From: Pseudomonadota bacterium
Lineage (GTDB): Bacteria > Myxococcota_A > UBA9160 > SZUA-336
Direction of reading: 5' to 3'
Length of the DNA: 64,000 bases
Assembly (NCBI GenBank): GCA_003247575.1
Contig: QJZC01000019.1
Span: 62,001-126,000, forward strand
Positions 47,382 to 57,699 of the stretch are shown piece after piece (within the stretch, counting starts at the first letter, position 1; every line of letters begins with the position of its first letter). The position numbers and the translations under genes are program-made. The notes below the pieces were generated by a model that saw only the letters and a list, made by a program, of their open reading frames with translations, searched no databases and was not told the DNA's origin.

Positions 47382-48095
47382 ATGTCTACGCGTCCTCCCG
47401 CGCCTCCTCCCATTCGTCCGGCGCCTCCTTCCAGGCGCTCGGACGCTCAGCAACCCGAGCGATACCCGCGGGTCGCTCGGCGACTGTGGAGCCCCCTTCG
47501 CCCTGCCCTTGCAGCCCTTGCACTGGCTTGTCTGCTCGCGTGTGCACACGATGTCATACCCCTCGACGAAGAGCCCGTGCCTTCGCTGATCCCCCCAGCA
47601 ACCCCGGTTGCGCTGACCCTAGCGGTCGATGTCCAGGCCTTCGAGGCGAAGCGACTCGTCGAGCAGACCTTCATGGACCGATTCGCGCAGGCACTTCGCG
47701 ACGCTCAGCTATTCGTGGGCATCATCTATCCGATTCCCGATGGCTTCGATCCGCGCTGGGAGCTACGCCTCTCCGTACGCGACGAGCTGTACGATCCGAA
47801 CAGCAATTTCTGGAAAGCGTTTCTCGCCAATGCCTTCCTGCCGTTTCGGTTCGTGTTCTATCAGCAAGAGGACTACACGCTCTATGTCGAAGCACGGATC
47901 ACACGCAAGGACGATGTGGTGGGAAGCTACAGCTCGAAGGCCTCCGTCCGGCACCTCTTTCAGACCTACGATCCTCGCAAGGAGCTCGCGGCTGCCGAGC
48001 TCCTGGTAAATCGCACCACGGCCGAGCTACTCGCCGCACTCTCGCGAGATGCTGCCCGAATCGACGAAGAGGACCGCCGCCGCGCGGGCCAGTAG
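47382..48095 (+). CDS. Putative lipoprotein of unknown function
   Basis: Pro-rich N-terminus, signal peptide with lipobox (LALACLLAC), folded domain WELRLSVRDELYDPNSNFWKAFLANAFLPFRFVFYQQEDYTLYVEARITRKDDVVGSYSSKASVRHLFQ. Confidence 0.65.
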   Translation: MSTRPPAPPPIRPAPPSRRSDAQQPERYPRVARRLWSPLRPALAALALACLLACAHDVIPLDEEPVPSLIPPATPVALTLAVDVQAFEAKRLVEQTFMDRFAQALRDAQLFVGIIYPIPDGFDPRWELRLSVRDELYDPNSNFWKAFLANAFLPFRFVFYQQEDYTLYVEARITRKDDVVGSYSSKASVRHLFQTYDPRKELAAAELLVNRTTAELLAALSRDAARIDEEDRRRAGQ

Positions 48096-48136
48096 ACGTT
48101 CGAGCCGCACACCGTACACACGAAACAGGGCGCTCG

Positions 48137-51100
48137 TCACTCCGACGCGTCCGGATCGTATCCCAGATTCGGACGCAGCCAGCGTTCGACTTCGCCGATT
48201 TCCACTTCCTTGCGGCGCGCGTAGTCAACGACCTGGTCGCGACCGATGCGACCCACATTGAAGTAGCGCGCGTCGGGTGAGGACAAATACAGACCGCTCA
48301 CACTGGCCGCAGGCCACATCGCATAGCTCGAGGTCAGCTCCATCCCCAGGGAACGCGCTCCCAACAGCTCGAACAGCGCCTCCTTCGAACTATGGTCTGG
48401 ACACGCGGGATAGCCGAACGCCGGACGGATCCCAGCAAAGCTCTCGGCACGTAGCTCGTCCTGCGAATACTCTGCCTCACGTTCGTAACCCCAGTCGAGC
48501 CGCGCGCGCGCGTGCAGGTACTCTGCAAAGGCTTCCGCCAGACGGTCCGCCAATGCCTTCACCAGGATCGCCCGGTAGTCGTCATGCTCTGCTTCGAAGC
48601 GCCGCGCCAGCTCTTCGGCCCCCAAGCCGGCGGTCACGGCGAAAGCTCCCACGTAGTCTGGGACGGCGCTCTCCACCGGCGCCACGAAGTCGACGAGCGA
48701 GCGCGACGCGCGTGCCGCCTCCCGCCGCTCCTGCTGTCGGAGCATGGGGAAGCGCACGATCTCGACCTCGCGAGACTCGTCGCGATAGAGCACGAGATCC
48801 TCCCCTTCGGCATTCGCCGGCCAGAACCCGTAGACTCCCTTCGCCTGGATCCACGCATGCTCGATGATCTGGTCGAGTAGCTCCTGGCCGTTGTCGAAGA
48901 GCTCCCGAGCTGCGGCGCCGTGCTCGGGATGATCGAAGATCTTCGGAAACCGCCCCTTGAGCTCCCACGCGCTGAAGAAGAAGGTCCAGTCGATGTAGTC
49001 GCGCAACTCGAGGAGAGGCGGCTCCACTTCTCGCAGCCCCAGGAAGCTCGGAACTGGCGGGCGGTTCGCAGCGAAATCGAGGCGGAGCCGGCCCGCGATC
49101 GCCTCCTCGAGGCTCTGCAGCGGCTTCGCCTGCTTCTTTCCGTGGACCGCACGCAACCGTTCCTGACTGGCCAGGTTCTCGCGCGCGAAGTCTTCGCGCT
49201 TCTTTGGGTCGAGCAGCGCCGCCATCACGCCGACCGCACGGGACGCGTCGGAGACGTGCACGGTCTGGGCCCCGTAGCCTGGAGCGACCTTCACCGCAGT
49301 ATGCTGCTTACTCGTCGTCGCGCCGCCAATCAAGAGAGGTCGATCGAGACCTCGCCGCTCCATCTCCTGCGCAACGTGAACCATCTCGTCGAGCGATGGG
49401 GTGATGAGTCCGGACAATCCGATCACGTCGGCCCCAACCTCCGCCGCCGTATCCAGGATCTTGTCACAGGGCACCATGACCCCGAGATCGATCACCTCGT
49501 AGCTGTTGCAGCGCAACACGACCCCGACGATGTTCTTGCCGATATCGTGGACGTCTCCCTTCACGGTGGCGATCACGAGCTTCCCCTGGCTGCTTCCCGC
49601 GAGGCGCGTCTCTTCCATGAACGGCTCGAGATAGGCCACCGCACGCTTCATCACGCGTGCGCTCTTCACTACCTGGGGTAGAAACATCTTACCGGCACCG
49701 AAGAGGTCCCCGACGACGCGCATGCCGTCCATCATGGGTCTCTCGATGACCTCGAGCGGGCTTCCGAGTTTGAGTCGCGCTTCCTCAGCATCCGCCTCGA
49801 TGAAATCGACGATGCCGTGGACCAGAGCATGCGAGATTCGCTCTTCGACACTGCCTTCGCGCCACGCAAGATCGACCTCGGCCTTCTTCCCCGAGCCGCG
49901 TACCCGTTCGGCCAGCTCGACCATACGCTCCGTCGCATCCGGCCGCCGATCGAAGATGAGATCCTCGACGTGCTCGCGCAGCTCGGCCGGAATGTCCTCG
50001 TAGACCGCCAGCTGGCCGGCGTTCACGATTCCCATGTCGAGGCCAGCCCGTATCGCGTGATAGAGAAACGCGGAGTGGATCGCTTCGCGTACGGCGTCGT
50101 TCCCGCGAAACGAGAAGCTGAGATTGCTCACACCACCGCTGATGCGCGCGCCGGGGCAAGCTCGCTTGATGAGCGGAATCGCTTCGATGAAGTTCTTGGC
50201 AAACGCGGCATGCTCTTCGATCCCGGTCCCGATGGCGAGGATGTTCGGGTCGAAGATGATGTCCTCTCCGGCGAAGCCCGCCTTCTCCGTAAGCAGCCGA
50301 TAGGCTCTCTTACAGATCTCGAGCTTGCGCTCCACCGTCTCCGCTTGTCCGACCTCGTCGAAGGCCATCACCACGACCGCAGCACCGTAGAGGCGTGCGC
50401 GCTTCGCCTTCTCCAGGAAGTCGGCTTCGCCCTCCTTCAGACTGATCGAGTTGACCACAGGACGGCCCTGTACACACTTGAGACCGGCCTCGATCACCGA
50501 CCACTTGGAGCTGTCCACGACGATCGGCACACGCGCGACCTCGGGGTCTGCTCCGATCTGATTCAGGAAGCGGGTGATCGCCGCTTCGGAGTCGAGCATC
50601 CCCTCGTCCATGTTGACGTCGATCAGATTGGCCCCGTTGCGCACCTGACTGAGCGCGACCTCGGCGGCCACGTCGAACTGGTCGCGCTTGATCAGGTTGG
50701 CGAATCGCTTGCTTCCCGTGACGTTTGTCCTCTCGCCAATCATCACGAAGTTGGATTCGGGTGTGATCTCGAAGGACTCGAGCCCCGCATAGCGGGCGCG
50801 GGCCTCGACCTTGGGTACCGTGCGTGGCCTTTTCTCTGCCACGGCCTGCGCGATCGCTCGAATATGGTCCGGGTTCGATCCGCAGCAGCCGCCGACGACG
50901 TTCACGAAGCCCGCGTCAGCAAATCCCGCGATGAGGGATGCCATCTCGGAAGGCGTCTGATCATACTCGCCCAGAGCGTTCGGCAACCCAGCGTTCGGGT
51001 AGCAAATGATTCGCGTATCCGCGATCGACGACAGCTCGCGCAGATATGGTCGCACCTCCGCAGCTCCCAGCCCGCAGTTGAGGCCGATGCAAACAGGCGA

Positions 51101-51829
51101 CACGTGTTTGACGGTGAGCCAGAAGGCGTCGATCGTCTGGCCCGACAAATTGCGCCCGCTCTTGTCTGCGAAGGTCACCGAAACGAAAACGGGCAGGCGA
51201 GCTCCTCGCTCCTCGAATGTGTCCAGAATCGCAACGATCGCAGCCTTCGCGTTCAGTGAGTCGAATACGGTCTCGACGAGTAGGATGTCCGCACCCCCGT
51301 CCCATAGGCCGCGAACCTGCTCGGCGTAGGCGTCGCGCACCTGGTCGAAGGTGTGCGTGCGATGCGCCGGGTCATCTACATCCGTTCCTACTGCGAGGGT
51401 GATCGGGAGCGGCCCGATGGAGCCCGCTACGAAGCGGGGGCGCTCAGGCGTGCGCCCGGTAAATTCATCACAGACGCGGCGCGCGAGCTCTGCGCTGGTC
51501 CGGTTCATCTCGTATGCGTGGTCCTGGAGTCCGAACTCGCCCTGAGCGATCGAGGTCGCCCCGAACGTATCGGTCTCGATCAAATCGGCGCCCGCGTCGA
51601 GGTAGCGCCGATGGATCTCCTCGATGACGTCTGGACGCGTCAGCACGAGCACTTCGGAGTCCCCCTTGAGCTCCTTGGGATGCTGGGCGAAGCGCGCGCC
51701 GCGATAGTCGGTCTCGACCAGCCCAAACCCCTGGATCAGGCTCCCCATCGCCCCATCGATCACCAGGATGCGCTCCCGCAGGGCTGCCTCGAGACGCTCG
51801 GCCCGCTCGTCGTCACGTAGATCGGTCAT
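48137..51829 (-). CDS. metH: Cobalamin-dependent methionine synthase
   Basis: Full-length 1230 aa: Hcy-binding ([15 protein letters not shown]), pterin-binding ([12 protein letters not shown]), B12-binding ([31 protein letters not shown]), activation domain ([23 protein letters not shown]-like). Confidence 0.97.
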   Translation of the reverse strand: MTDLRDDERAERLEAALRERILVIDGAMGSLIQGFGLVETDYRGARFAQHPKELKGDSEVLVLTRPDVIEEIHRRYLDAGADLIETDTFGATSIAQGEFGLQDHAYEMNRTSAELARRVCDEFTGRTPERPRFVAGSIGPLPITLAVGTDVDDPAHRTHTFDQVRDAYAEQVRGLWDGGADILLVETVFDSLNAKAAIVAILDTFEERGARLPVFVSVTFADKSGRNLSGQTIDAFWLTVKHVSPVCIGLNCGLGAAEVRPYLRELSSIADTRIICYPNAGLPNALGEYDQTPSEMASLIAGFADAGFVNVVGGCCGSNPDHIRAIAQAVAEKRPRTVPKVEARARYAGLESFEITPESNFVMIGERTNVTGSKRFANLIKRDQFDVAAEVALSQVRNGANLIDVNMDEGMLDSEAAITRFLNQIGADPEVARVPIVVDSSKWSVIEAGLKCVQGRPVVNSISLKEGEADFLEKAKRARLYGAAVVVMAFDEVGQAETVERKLEICKRAYRLLTEKAGFAGEDIIFDPNILAIGTGIEEHAAFAKNFIEAIPLIKRACPGARISGGVSNLSFSFRGNDAVREAIHSAFLYHAIRAGLDMGIVNAGQLAVYEDIPAELREHVEDLIFDRRPDATERMVELAERVRGSGKKAEVDLAWREGSVEERISHALVHGIVDFIEADAEEARLKLGSPLEVIERPMMDGMRVVGDLFGAGKMFLPQVVKSARVMKRAVAYLEPFMEETRLAGSSQGKLVIATVKGDVHDIGKNIVGVVLRCNSYEVIDLGVMVPCDKILDTAAEVGADVIGLSGLITPSLDEMVHVAQEMERRGLDRPLLIGGATTSKQHTAVKVAPGYGAQTVHVSDASRAVGVMAALLDPKKREDFARENLASQERLRAVHGKKQAKPLQSLEEAIAGRLRLDFAANRPPVPSFLGLREVEPPLLELRDYIDWTFFFSAWELKGRFPKIFDHPEHGAAARELFDNGQELLDQIIEHAWIQAKGVYGFWPANAEGEDLVLYRDESREVEIVRFPMLRQQERREAARASRSLVDFVAPVESAVPDYVGAFAVTAGLGAEELARRFEAEHDDYRAILVKALADRLAEAFAEYLHARARLDWGYEREAEYSQDELRAESFAGIRPAFGYPACPDHSSKEALFELLGARSLGMELTSSYAMWPAASVSGLYLSSPDARYFNVGRIGRDQVVDYARRKEVEIGEVERWLRPNLGYDPDASE

Positions 51830-51848
51830 CTGCACCTTCGTCGCTGGT

Positions 51849-51930
51849 CCGCGCACACGCGGGTGGTCTAAGACGGGCCAGCCGGAGGAGCTGGTGCGGC
51901 CCTGCCGCCGACTCTCCTACTCGCCACCAG
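51849..51930 (-). promoter_or_regulatory. Structured metH 5' leader with mutually exclusive hairpins (candidate riboregulator)
   Basis: On the minus-strand RNA, CACCAGC (51896-51890) can pair with upstream CUGGUG (51930-51925, enclosing a GCGGC/GCCGC hairpin) or with downstream GCUGG (51882-51878); a third hairpin CCGCG-UGUG-CGCGG lies at 51862-51849. Confidence 0.35.
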
Positions 51931-51988
51931 GCTGAAGGATCTCAAAATGTGACGCTGAGCTCTAGTGCGCGAGGGCAATTTACCCCAA

Positions 51989-52756
51989 CTAGAAGCCGGC
52001 CAGTGTCGAGGAGCGATGGGAGCCTCGGCAGGCGGCGCGACACACGCCGAGCTCCACCAGCTGCGCATTCACCTGCTCCGCCCAGCCACGATTGGCGCGC
52101 GGGTTGGCCGGGCTCGGGTGCAGAATCTGCCCCACCTGCGCGACCTCCGCAGGAAGGACGGAGCGGGCCCGCTGCGCTGCGAACTGACCCACACCGACGA
52201 CCCACTCGGGCTGCAAGATCGCGACCGCGCGCTGGAGGTGGCGATCACAGGCAGCAAACAGCGGGGCAGCTTCGGACTTCCGGACGCGGTCAGGCGTCAG
52301 ATTCCGACCACTGGTCTCGACGAAGAGCAGCGGACAGTAGTTGAGAACGATCGCCTGCGCGAAGAAGTGCTCCGGTGTGCCGTACTTCGCCGAGATCGCG
52401 CCCCAGAGCCTCGCGCCACTGACCTCGCTACGTGTACAGCTGAAGCCCTGGATCGGGCGCTTCGGATGTTCCCGTGCGGGCCTGTCGATCTTTGCCTCGA
52501 TCCCGAGCCAATCGCGCACGGAAGCAACTTCTCCGAAGGGCACCCCCGTCTGCGCCATCCCGAACGGGCCGGGATTCATCCCCAGATAGACGATTCGCTT
52601 GGGCGCATCGCCTGCCCGCTCGAGATAGGCTGCGTGGGCCCGCCAGGCGTAGGCGAGTGGATTGTACACATGCGAGACGGGTGCTCCGAACTCCAGCGGA
52701 TCGACTGCGCGCGCAAGCTCCCGTGCAGCTCGTCGCAGAGCAACCGCACGGCTCAT
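51989..52756 (-). CDS. SMUG1-like uracil-DNA glycosylase family protein
   Basis: YLGMNPGPFGMAQTGVPFGEVASVRDWL; LWGAISAKYGTPEHFFAQAIVLNYCPLLFVETSGRNLTPD; ILHPSPANPRANRGWAEQ. Confidence 0.9.
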   Translation of the reverse strand: MSRAVALRRAARELARAVDPLEFGAPVSHVYNPLAYAWRAHAAYLERAGDAPKRIVYLGMNPGPFGMAQTGVPFGEVASVRDWLGIEAKIDRPAREHPKRPIQGFSCTRSEVSGARLWGAISAKYGTPEHFFAQAIVLNYCPLLFVETSGRNLTPDRVRKSEAAPLFAACDRHLQRAVAILQPEWVVGVGQFAAQRARSVLPAEVAQVGQILHPSPANPRANRGWAEQVNAQLVELGVCRAACRGSHRSSTLAGF

Positions 52757-52786
52757 GAGGATCCCAGACTCATGAAGTCTCGAGCC

Positions 52787-53752
52787 TCACGCAGGCTCGA
52801 GATAGTGCAGGCTGAACTGATCCGCGGTGTCCGTCCATACCTTGGAGACCTGAAGCCCGGCAGCCTCGCTGAGCGCGCTGAAGCTCGCGAGCGTGAACTT
52901 CTGGGATACCTCGGTCAGGATGCGCTCACCAGCCTCGAAACAGAACTGCTTGGACCCGATCTCCACACACTGATTCACTGCGCTGCGAACGTACATCTCG
53001 ATCCGTTGCCGCTCCGTATCGTACTCGGCTTCATACGACCAAGCACGCATGTCGAAGTCTGCACCCAGCTCACGATTCATGCGCTCAAGTAGGTTGAGTT
53101 CGAACGCTGCCGTCACGCCTCGCCGATCGTCATAGGCTGCGACCAGCGTCTCGGAGTCCTTGTGAAGGTCGACTCCGACCAGAATGCCACCCTCGTCACC
53201 GGATACCTGGCCCAACTGGCGCAGCATGTCGATCGAGTCCTTCAAATTCATGTTGCCAATCGTGGAGCCGGAGAAATACGTCACACAGCGACGCGGTGAG
53301 ATCGCCCAATCGGGCAGATCGAATGCACGTGTATAGTCTGCGCATACCGGTAGAATCTCGAGATCGGGATAGCGTTCTACGAGCGACCGGGCTGTCGTCT
53401 GCAGGTGGTCGCGAGAAATATCGACCGGCACGTACGCTACCGCATCGTGCAGTCGATCCAGGAGAACACGAGTCTTCAAACTGCTGCCGCTGCCGAACTC
53501 GATCAGCGCACAGGCGGGGCCGAGCGTGGCGCAGATCTCCTCGCCAGCCCTGCGCAGAATCTCGAGCTCTGCGCGAGTGAGGTAGTACTCGTCCAGCTCG
53601 CAGATCTCATCGAACAGCTCCGAGCCTCGTTCGTCATACAGATACTGACTCGGTAACCTTCGCGGAGATTCTTTGAGAGCCGCGCAGACGTCGCTCAGGA
53701 ACTCCTCGTTCTCTGGGCCGAAATCCCCGACCAGATCTACGCGATCCACGCT
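52787..53752 (-). CDS. egtD: L-histidine N(alpha)-methyltransferase (EgtD family)
   Basis: RRLPSQYLYDERGSELFDEICELDEYYLTRAELEILR; LIEFGSGSSLKTRVLLDRL; YVPVDISRDHLQTTARSLVERYPDLEILPVCADYT; YFSGSTIGNM; ELNLLERMNRELGADFD. GTG start inferred. Confidence 0.92.
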   Translation of the reverse strand, partial: SVDRVDLVGDFGPENEEFLSDVCAALKESPRRLPSQYLYDERGSELFDEICELDEYYLTRAELEILRRAGEEICATLGPACALIEFGSGSSLKTRVLLDRLHDAVAYVPVDISRDHLQTTARSLVERYPDLEILPVCADYTRAFDLPDWAISPRRCVTYFSGSTIGNMNLKDSIDMLRQLGQVSGDEGGILVGVDLHKDSETLVAAYDDRRGVTAAFELNLLERMNRELGADFDMRAWSYEAEYDTERQRIEMYVRSAVNQCVEIGSKQFCFEAGERILTEVSQKFTLASFSALSEAAGLQVSKVWTDTADQFSLHYLEPA

Positions 53753-53777
53753 CACCTCCTCGCGCACGATACACCGC

Positions 53778-55304
53778 TCATGCTTGTCGTTCGATTCGCA
53801 ATCCTCGAGGTACGACGACCCGCTCCAACGCATCGAAGCCAGTCTGCGCCAGCAGCGCTAGAAGTGCCGCAGGGACGGCACCTTGGAGGATCAGACCCAG
53901 GTCGTCAAGTCGGATCCCGGTCAGGATGGGTTGCCCCAAGCCCCCTGCTCCGATCAAGGCCCCGAGTGTCGCCGTGCCGATGTTGATCACCGCACTCGTC
54001 TTGATCCCTGCGAGGATCGAACGAGATGCGAGCGGGAGCTCGATCCACCACAGCCTCCGCCACTCCGGCAGCCCCAGAGCTGCGGCCGATTCCCGTAGCT
54101 CCGCAGGGGTTTCGCAAAGCCCCGTGTAGGTATTTCGCACGATCGGCAACAGGCTATAGAGGAAGAGTGCCGCGATCGCCGGCGGCGCACCTATTCCGAG
54201 AAGTGGAATCATGAACACGAGCAGGGCCAGAGAAGGGATCGTCTGGACCACACCGGTCATCCCGAGCGCCACACGAGCCGCGCTCGGAACGCGCGCGCTG
54301 AGAATGCCGAGCGGGAGCGCCAAAGCGATCGCGAGCAGCAACGACACCGAAACCAATGCGAGGTGGGCCAGCGTGTGTGCCCACACCTGTCCGAGCACTC
54401 CCGGTTCCTCCAGGTTCACCTCGAGACCGAAGCTCTCCCGCACGAACTCCGCCGCCACTGCCGTCTCGGAGCGTCCTGCTAGCTTGACACCGGCATTCAT
54501 GGCAATCATCTGCGACTCGGAGATCTGACCCGAGAGCTCCTGCAGCAGCTCCGCGACACCGGGCGCGCTCTGTTCGAGAGCGATCCGATAGAGCAGGACG
54601 GCACGGTACTCCGGAAAGAAGCCACGGTCGTCTTCGAGCACACGCAGCGCATAGGTCTGAATCTCGGCGTCGGTCGAGTACAAATCCGTAGCCGCCAGAG
54701 CACCGCTCTGTAGACCTCGGTACGCAAGATCGTGATCCATACCGCGCACATCTTTGTGACGAAATCCATACGTTTGCTTGAGTCCGGGCCAGCCGTCCGT
54801 ACGATCCATGAACTCGTTCGTGAAGCCGAGTGGGAGCTCCGGGCGCGCAGCGAGGTCGGACAGGCTCGAAACCTCGAGTTCTGCGGCACGTTGCTCCAGC
54901 ATTCCGATGGCATACGTGTTCTCGAAGCCGAGGGGATCGGTCATTCCGATACCACGCTCGAGCAATACCTGCCGCAGCTGCTCGAACGACAGATCCGTGC
55001 GTCCCCCCAGTAGCTCCTGACGAATCGTCCCGGTGTACTCCGGATACGCATCGAGCTCGCCCGAGCGCAGCGCGTTCCAGAGGACGCGAGTCCCTCCGAG
55101 CTCGCGCACGTGCACACTGCGGATCGATGCTTGGCGAGAGTCGACCAGGATGCGCACGACCTCCGCCAAGACGACCGACTCTGTGAATTTCTTGGATCCG
55201 ACCGTGAATTCGGGCGCGGCCAGGCCGGCTCGTGGCCCCGTCATCCCGAACACGAGCCCCGATAACCAGAGAGTCATCAGGAGTCGCGCGCTACGGGTCT
55301 TCAC
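53778..55304 (-). CDS. Fused glycine-betaine/osmoprotectant-type ABC transporter: N-terminal substrate-binding domain, C-terminal permease (OpuC/EgtU-like)
   Basis: Signal peptide; FTVGSKKFTESVVLAEVV ... ATDLYSTDAEIQTYALRVLEDDRGFFPEYRAVLLYR; then ProW-like permease (QTIPSLALLVFMIPLLGIGAPPAIAALFLYSLLPIVRNTYTGL ... INIGTATLGALIGAGGLGQPI). Confidence 0.9.
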   Translation of the reverse strand: MKTRSARLLMTLWLSGLVFGMTGPRAGLAAPEFTVGSKKFTESVVLAEVVRILVDSRQASIRSVHVRELGGTRVLWNALRSGELDAYPEYTGTIRQELLGGRTDLSFEQLRQVLLERGIGMTDPLGFENTYAIGMLEQRAAELEVSSLSDLAARPELPLGFTNEFMDRTDGWPGLKQTYGFRHKDVRGMDHDLAYRGLQSGALAATDLYSTDAEIQTYALRVLEDDRGFFPEYRAVLLYRIALEQSAPGVAELLQELSGQISESQMIAMNAGVKLAGRSETAVAAEFVRESFGLEVNLEEPGVLGQVWAHTLAHLALVSVSLLLAIALALPLGILSARVPSAARVALGMTGVVQTIPSLALLVFMIPLLGIGAPPAIAALFLYSLLPIVRNTYTGLCETPAELRESAAALGLPEWRRLWWIELPLASRSILAGIKTSAVINIGTATLGALIGAGGLGQPILTGIRLDDLGLILQGAVPAALLALLAQTGFDALERVVVPRGLRIERQA

Positions 55305-56050
55305 GAATCCAGTCCGAATTGGTCGAGCGGCCCACTCTGTGCCTGGATGAAGCGGCTCACGAAGGGATCCGCCGGCTCGGAAACCAGCTGGCCGAAGGAG
55401 CCGTCCTGTACCACCTCTCCGCCCCGGAGCAGGATCAATCGGTCTCCGAAGAAGGCCGCCTCGCGCACGTCGTGCGTCACCAACACGACAGTCTTCTCCA
55501 GCGAGCGGAAGATCTCTCGCAGCTCAAACTGAAGCTCCGCCCGCGTAATCGGATCGAGCGCGCCGAGCGGCTCGTCGAGCAGGAGGATCGGGGGATCGAG
55601 CAACAGTGCGCGCATCAGACTCACGCGTTGACGTTGGCCACCCGAGAGCTCGCATGGGTAGCGGTCGAGCAGCTCGGGCGACATCCGCGCAAGCTCCGCC
55701 AGCTCGGCCACGCGAGCTCGCCGGCGAGCGTCCTCGTAGGCCAGATATCGTCCCATCAGCTCGACGTTCGCGCGTGCGGTGAGGTGAGGAAACAGGCCGC
55801 CAGTCTGGACCACGTACCCGATCTGCAGACGCAATCGCTGCACGTTCTGCGCGGTGAGCCTCTCGCCCGCGACCCGAACCTCTCCAGTGTCAGGGCGGAG
55901 CAGCCCGACGATAAGCTGCAACACGGTAGATTTGCCGGACCCGCTCGATCCGAGTAAGACGCTCGTACGCGCCGCTTCGAACACCAGACTGAGGCGCCGG
56001 AGCGCTTCCACGTCGCCGTAGCGTTTCGAAGCCTCGGCCAGCTCGATCAA
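55301..56050 (-). CDS. ABC transporter ATP-binding protein (OpuCA/EgtV-like)
   Basis: LLGSSGSGKSTVLQLIVGLLRPDTG; CELSGGQRQRVSLMRALLLDPPILLLDEPLGALDPITRAELQ; VTHDVREA. Confidence 0.93.
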   Translation of the reverse strand: MIELAEASKRYGDVEALRRLSLVFEAARTSVLLGSSGSGKSTVLQLIVGLLRPDTGEVRVAGERLTAQNVQRLRLQIGYVVQTGGLFPHLTARANVELMGRYLAYEDARRRARVAELAELARMSPELLDRYPCELSGGQRQRVSLMRALLLDPPILLLDEPLGALDPITRAELQFELREIFRSLEKTVVLVTHDVREAAFFGDRLILLRGGEVVQDGSFGQLVSEPADPFVSRFIQAQSGPLDQFGLDS

Positions 56051-56082
56051 CGGGCCGGCTCCGGCACCCCACAGCTCACGGC

Positions 56083-57699
56083 TCAGATCTTGCGATCACG
56101 ACCCTGCCAGTACCGATCGCGCACCGCGCGTCGATAGATCTTTCCCGTATCGTAGCGCGGCAGATCATTCGCGAAGTCGACCGACCGTGGGCACTTGTAG
56201 TGCGCCAGGTGGCTGCGACAGTGCTCCAAGAGATCGGCGACGAGCTCGGTACTCGGTGAATGCTCTGGCTGGAGGACCACCACAGCTCGAACTTCCTCGC
56301 CCCAGTCATCGTTCGGAATCCCGATCGTTGCGACGTCGGCTACCGCAGGGTGCGTCAACAACACCGCGTCGACCTCGGCCGGATAGATGTTGACACCGCC
56401 GCTGATGATCAGATCGGCCGAACGATCTGCCAGGAACAGGTAACCGTCCTCGTCGAGATATCCCATGTCCCCCAGAGTGAAGTACGCCGAGTCCTCGTGG
56501 TACGCCTCACGCGTCTTGGCCGCATCTCCGTAGTACTCGAAGCGCGCCTGCTCCGGAGCCTTGAGGAACACGCGCCCGACCTGTCCAGGCAGCGCGCCTT
56601 CGCCCGCATCGTCCAGGATTCGCACCTGCCCTGGGTCTGGCCTTCCAACCGTGCCCGGGCGCTCGAGCCAGAGTTCGGGTGAGACGAACGAGCCGAAGCC
56701 CTCCGTGGCAGCGTAGTACTCATAGACGATCGGCCCCAGCCAGTCCATCAGAGCCTGCTTCACCGGCACAGGACACGGAGCCGCTCCATGAAGGATCACG
56801 CGCAGGCTCGAGAGGTCGTACTTGTCGCGCACATCATCCGGGAGGCTCAGCCAGCGATGGAACATGGTCGGGACCATGTGTGTGTGCGTGACACCGTGGC
56901 GCTCGATGAGCTGCAACGCAGCTTCCGAGTCCCAGCCGTCCATCATCACCACGTGTGCTCCCGCGCTGAGCGGACCGAGCAGGGAGAAGGCCAGCGGAGC
57001 CGCGTGGTACAGAGGGCCCGTACACAAATGCGCGTCCTTCCCGGCCTGGTAGCTCAGCACGGAACCGATTGCGCGCGCGGTCGCCCCATTGCCTCGCGTG
57101 GAGCCGCCTGCCCGCCGGTACACACCCTTGGGCTTGCCCGTGGTCCCCGACGTATAGAGCATCTGTGTCCCGAGCTCGGGATCTGGGATGTCGCCTGCGG
57201 GCTCTTTCGCCACAGCCTGCTCGTACAGCTCGAAGCCCGGGATCGCACCTCCGATGGCGAAGCGCGCACGCACCGCATCGAGACCACTGGCAGCCGGACC
57301 CACGCTCGCTTCGAAACGGGCATCGGCGATGACCGCTCTCGCTTCGCAGTTCTCGAGAATGTACTGGATCTCGTGCTGCTGAAGGTGCCAGTTGATCGGT
57401 GTCAGCCGCAGGCCACTGCGCTGCACCGCGGCTTGCGTCTCGGCAAACTCACGCCGGTTCGCACAGATGAGGGCGACAGCCTCACCGCTCTTCACGCCAC
57501 GACTGCGGAGAGCGCGAGCCAGCTGATTCGCGCGCGCGTTCAGCTGCGCAAAGGTGTGTGTTCCGTCTTCGGCCGTCAGCGCCGGCGCATCCGGTTGCTG
57601 GCGTGCATGCAGGGCAAGCAACATTCCAGATCGTACTGCCGTCAACGCATCCATCGGCTCTCCCGTCGAGTCGCCCGCGCCCTGCGTCATTTCTTGCAC
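56083..57699 (-). CDS. AMP-dependent acyl-CoA synthetase/ligase
   Basis: QMLYTSGTTGKPKGVYRRAGGSTRG; YEYYAATEGFGSFVSPELWLERPGTVGRPDPG; GDMGYLDEDGYLFLADRSADLIISGGVNIYPAEVDAVL. Confidence 0.93.
   Translation of the reverse strand: MQEMTQGAGDSTGEPMDALTAVRSGMLLALHARQQPDAPALTAEDGTHTFAQLNARANQLARALRSRGVKSGEAVALICANRREFAETQAAVQRSGLRLTPINWHLQQHEIQYILENCEARAVIADARFEASVGPAASGLDAVRARFAIGGAIPGFELYEQAVAKEPAGDIPDPELGTQMLYTSGTTGKPKGVYRRAGGSTRGNGATARAIGSVLSYQAGKDAHLCTGPLYHAAPLAFSLLGPLSAGAHVVMMDGWDSEAALQLIERHGVTHTHMVPTMFHRWLSLPDDVRDKYDLSSLRVILHGAAPCPVPVKQALMDWLGPIVYEYYAATEGFGSFVSPELWLERPGTVGRPDPGQVRILDDAGEGALPGQVGRVFLKAPEQARFEYYGDAAKTREAYHEDSAYFTLGDMGYLDEDGYLFLADRSADLIISGGVNIYPAEVDAVLLTHPAVADVATIGIPNDDWGEEVRAVVVLQPEHSPSTELVADLLEHCRSHLAHYKCPRSVDFANDLPRYDTGKIYRRAVRDRYWQGRDRKI

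Noticed and set aside
49817-51259. 480-aa plus-strand ORF antisense to metH
   Set aside because: Antisense shadow of metH; His/Arg/Asp-rich composition typical of spurious GC-rich ORFs.
51849-51930. Cobalamin, SAM or SAH riboswitch upstream of metH
   Set aside because: Could not match the known consensus cores by eye; retained only as an unclassified structured leader.
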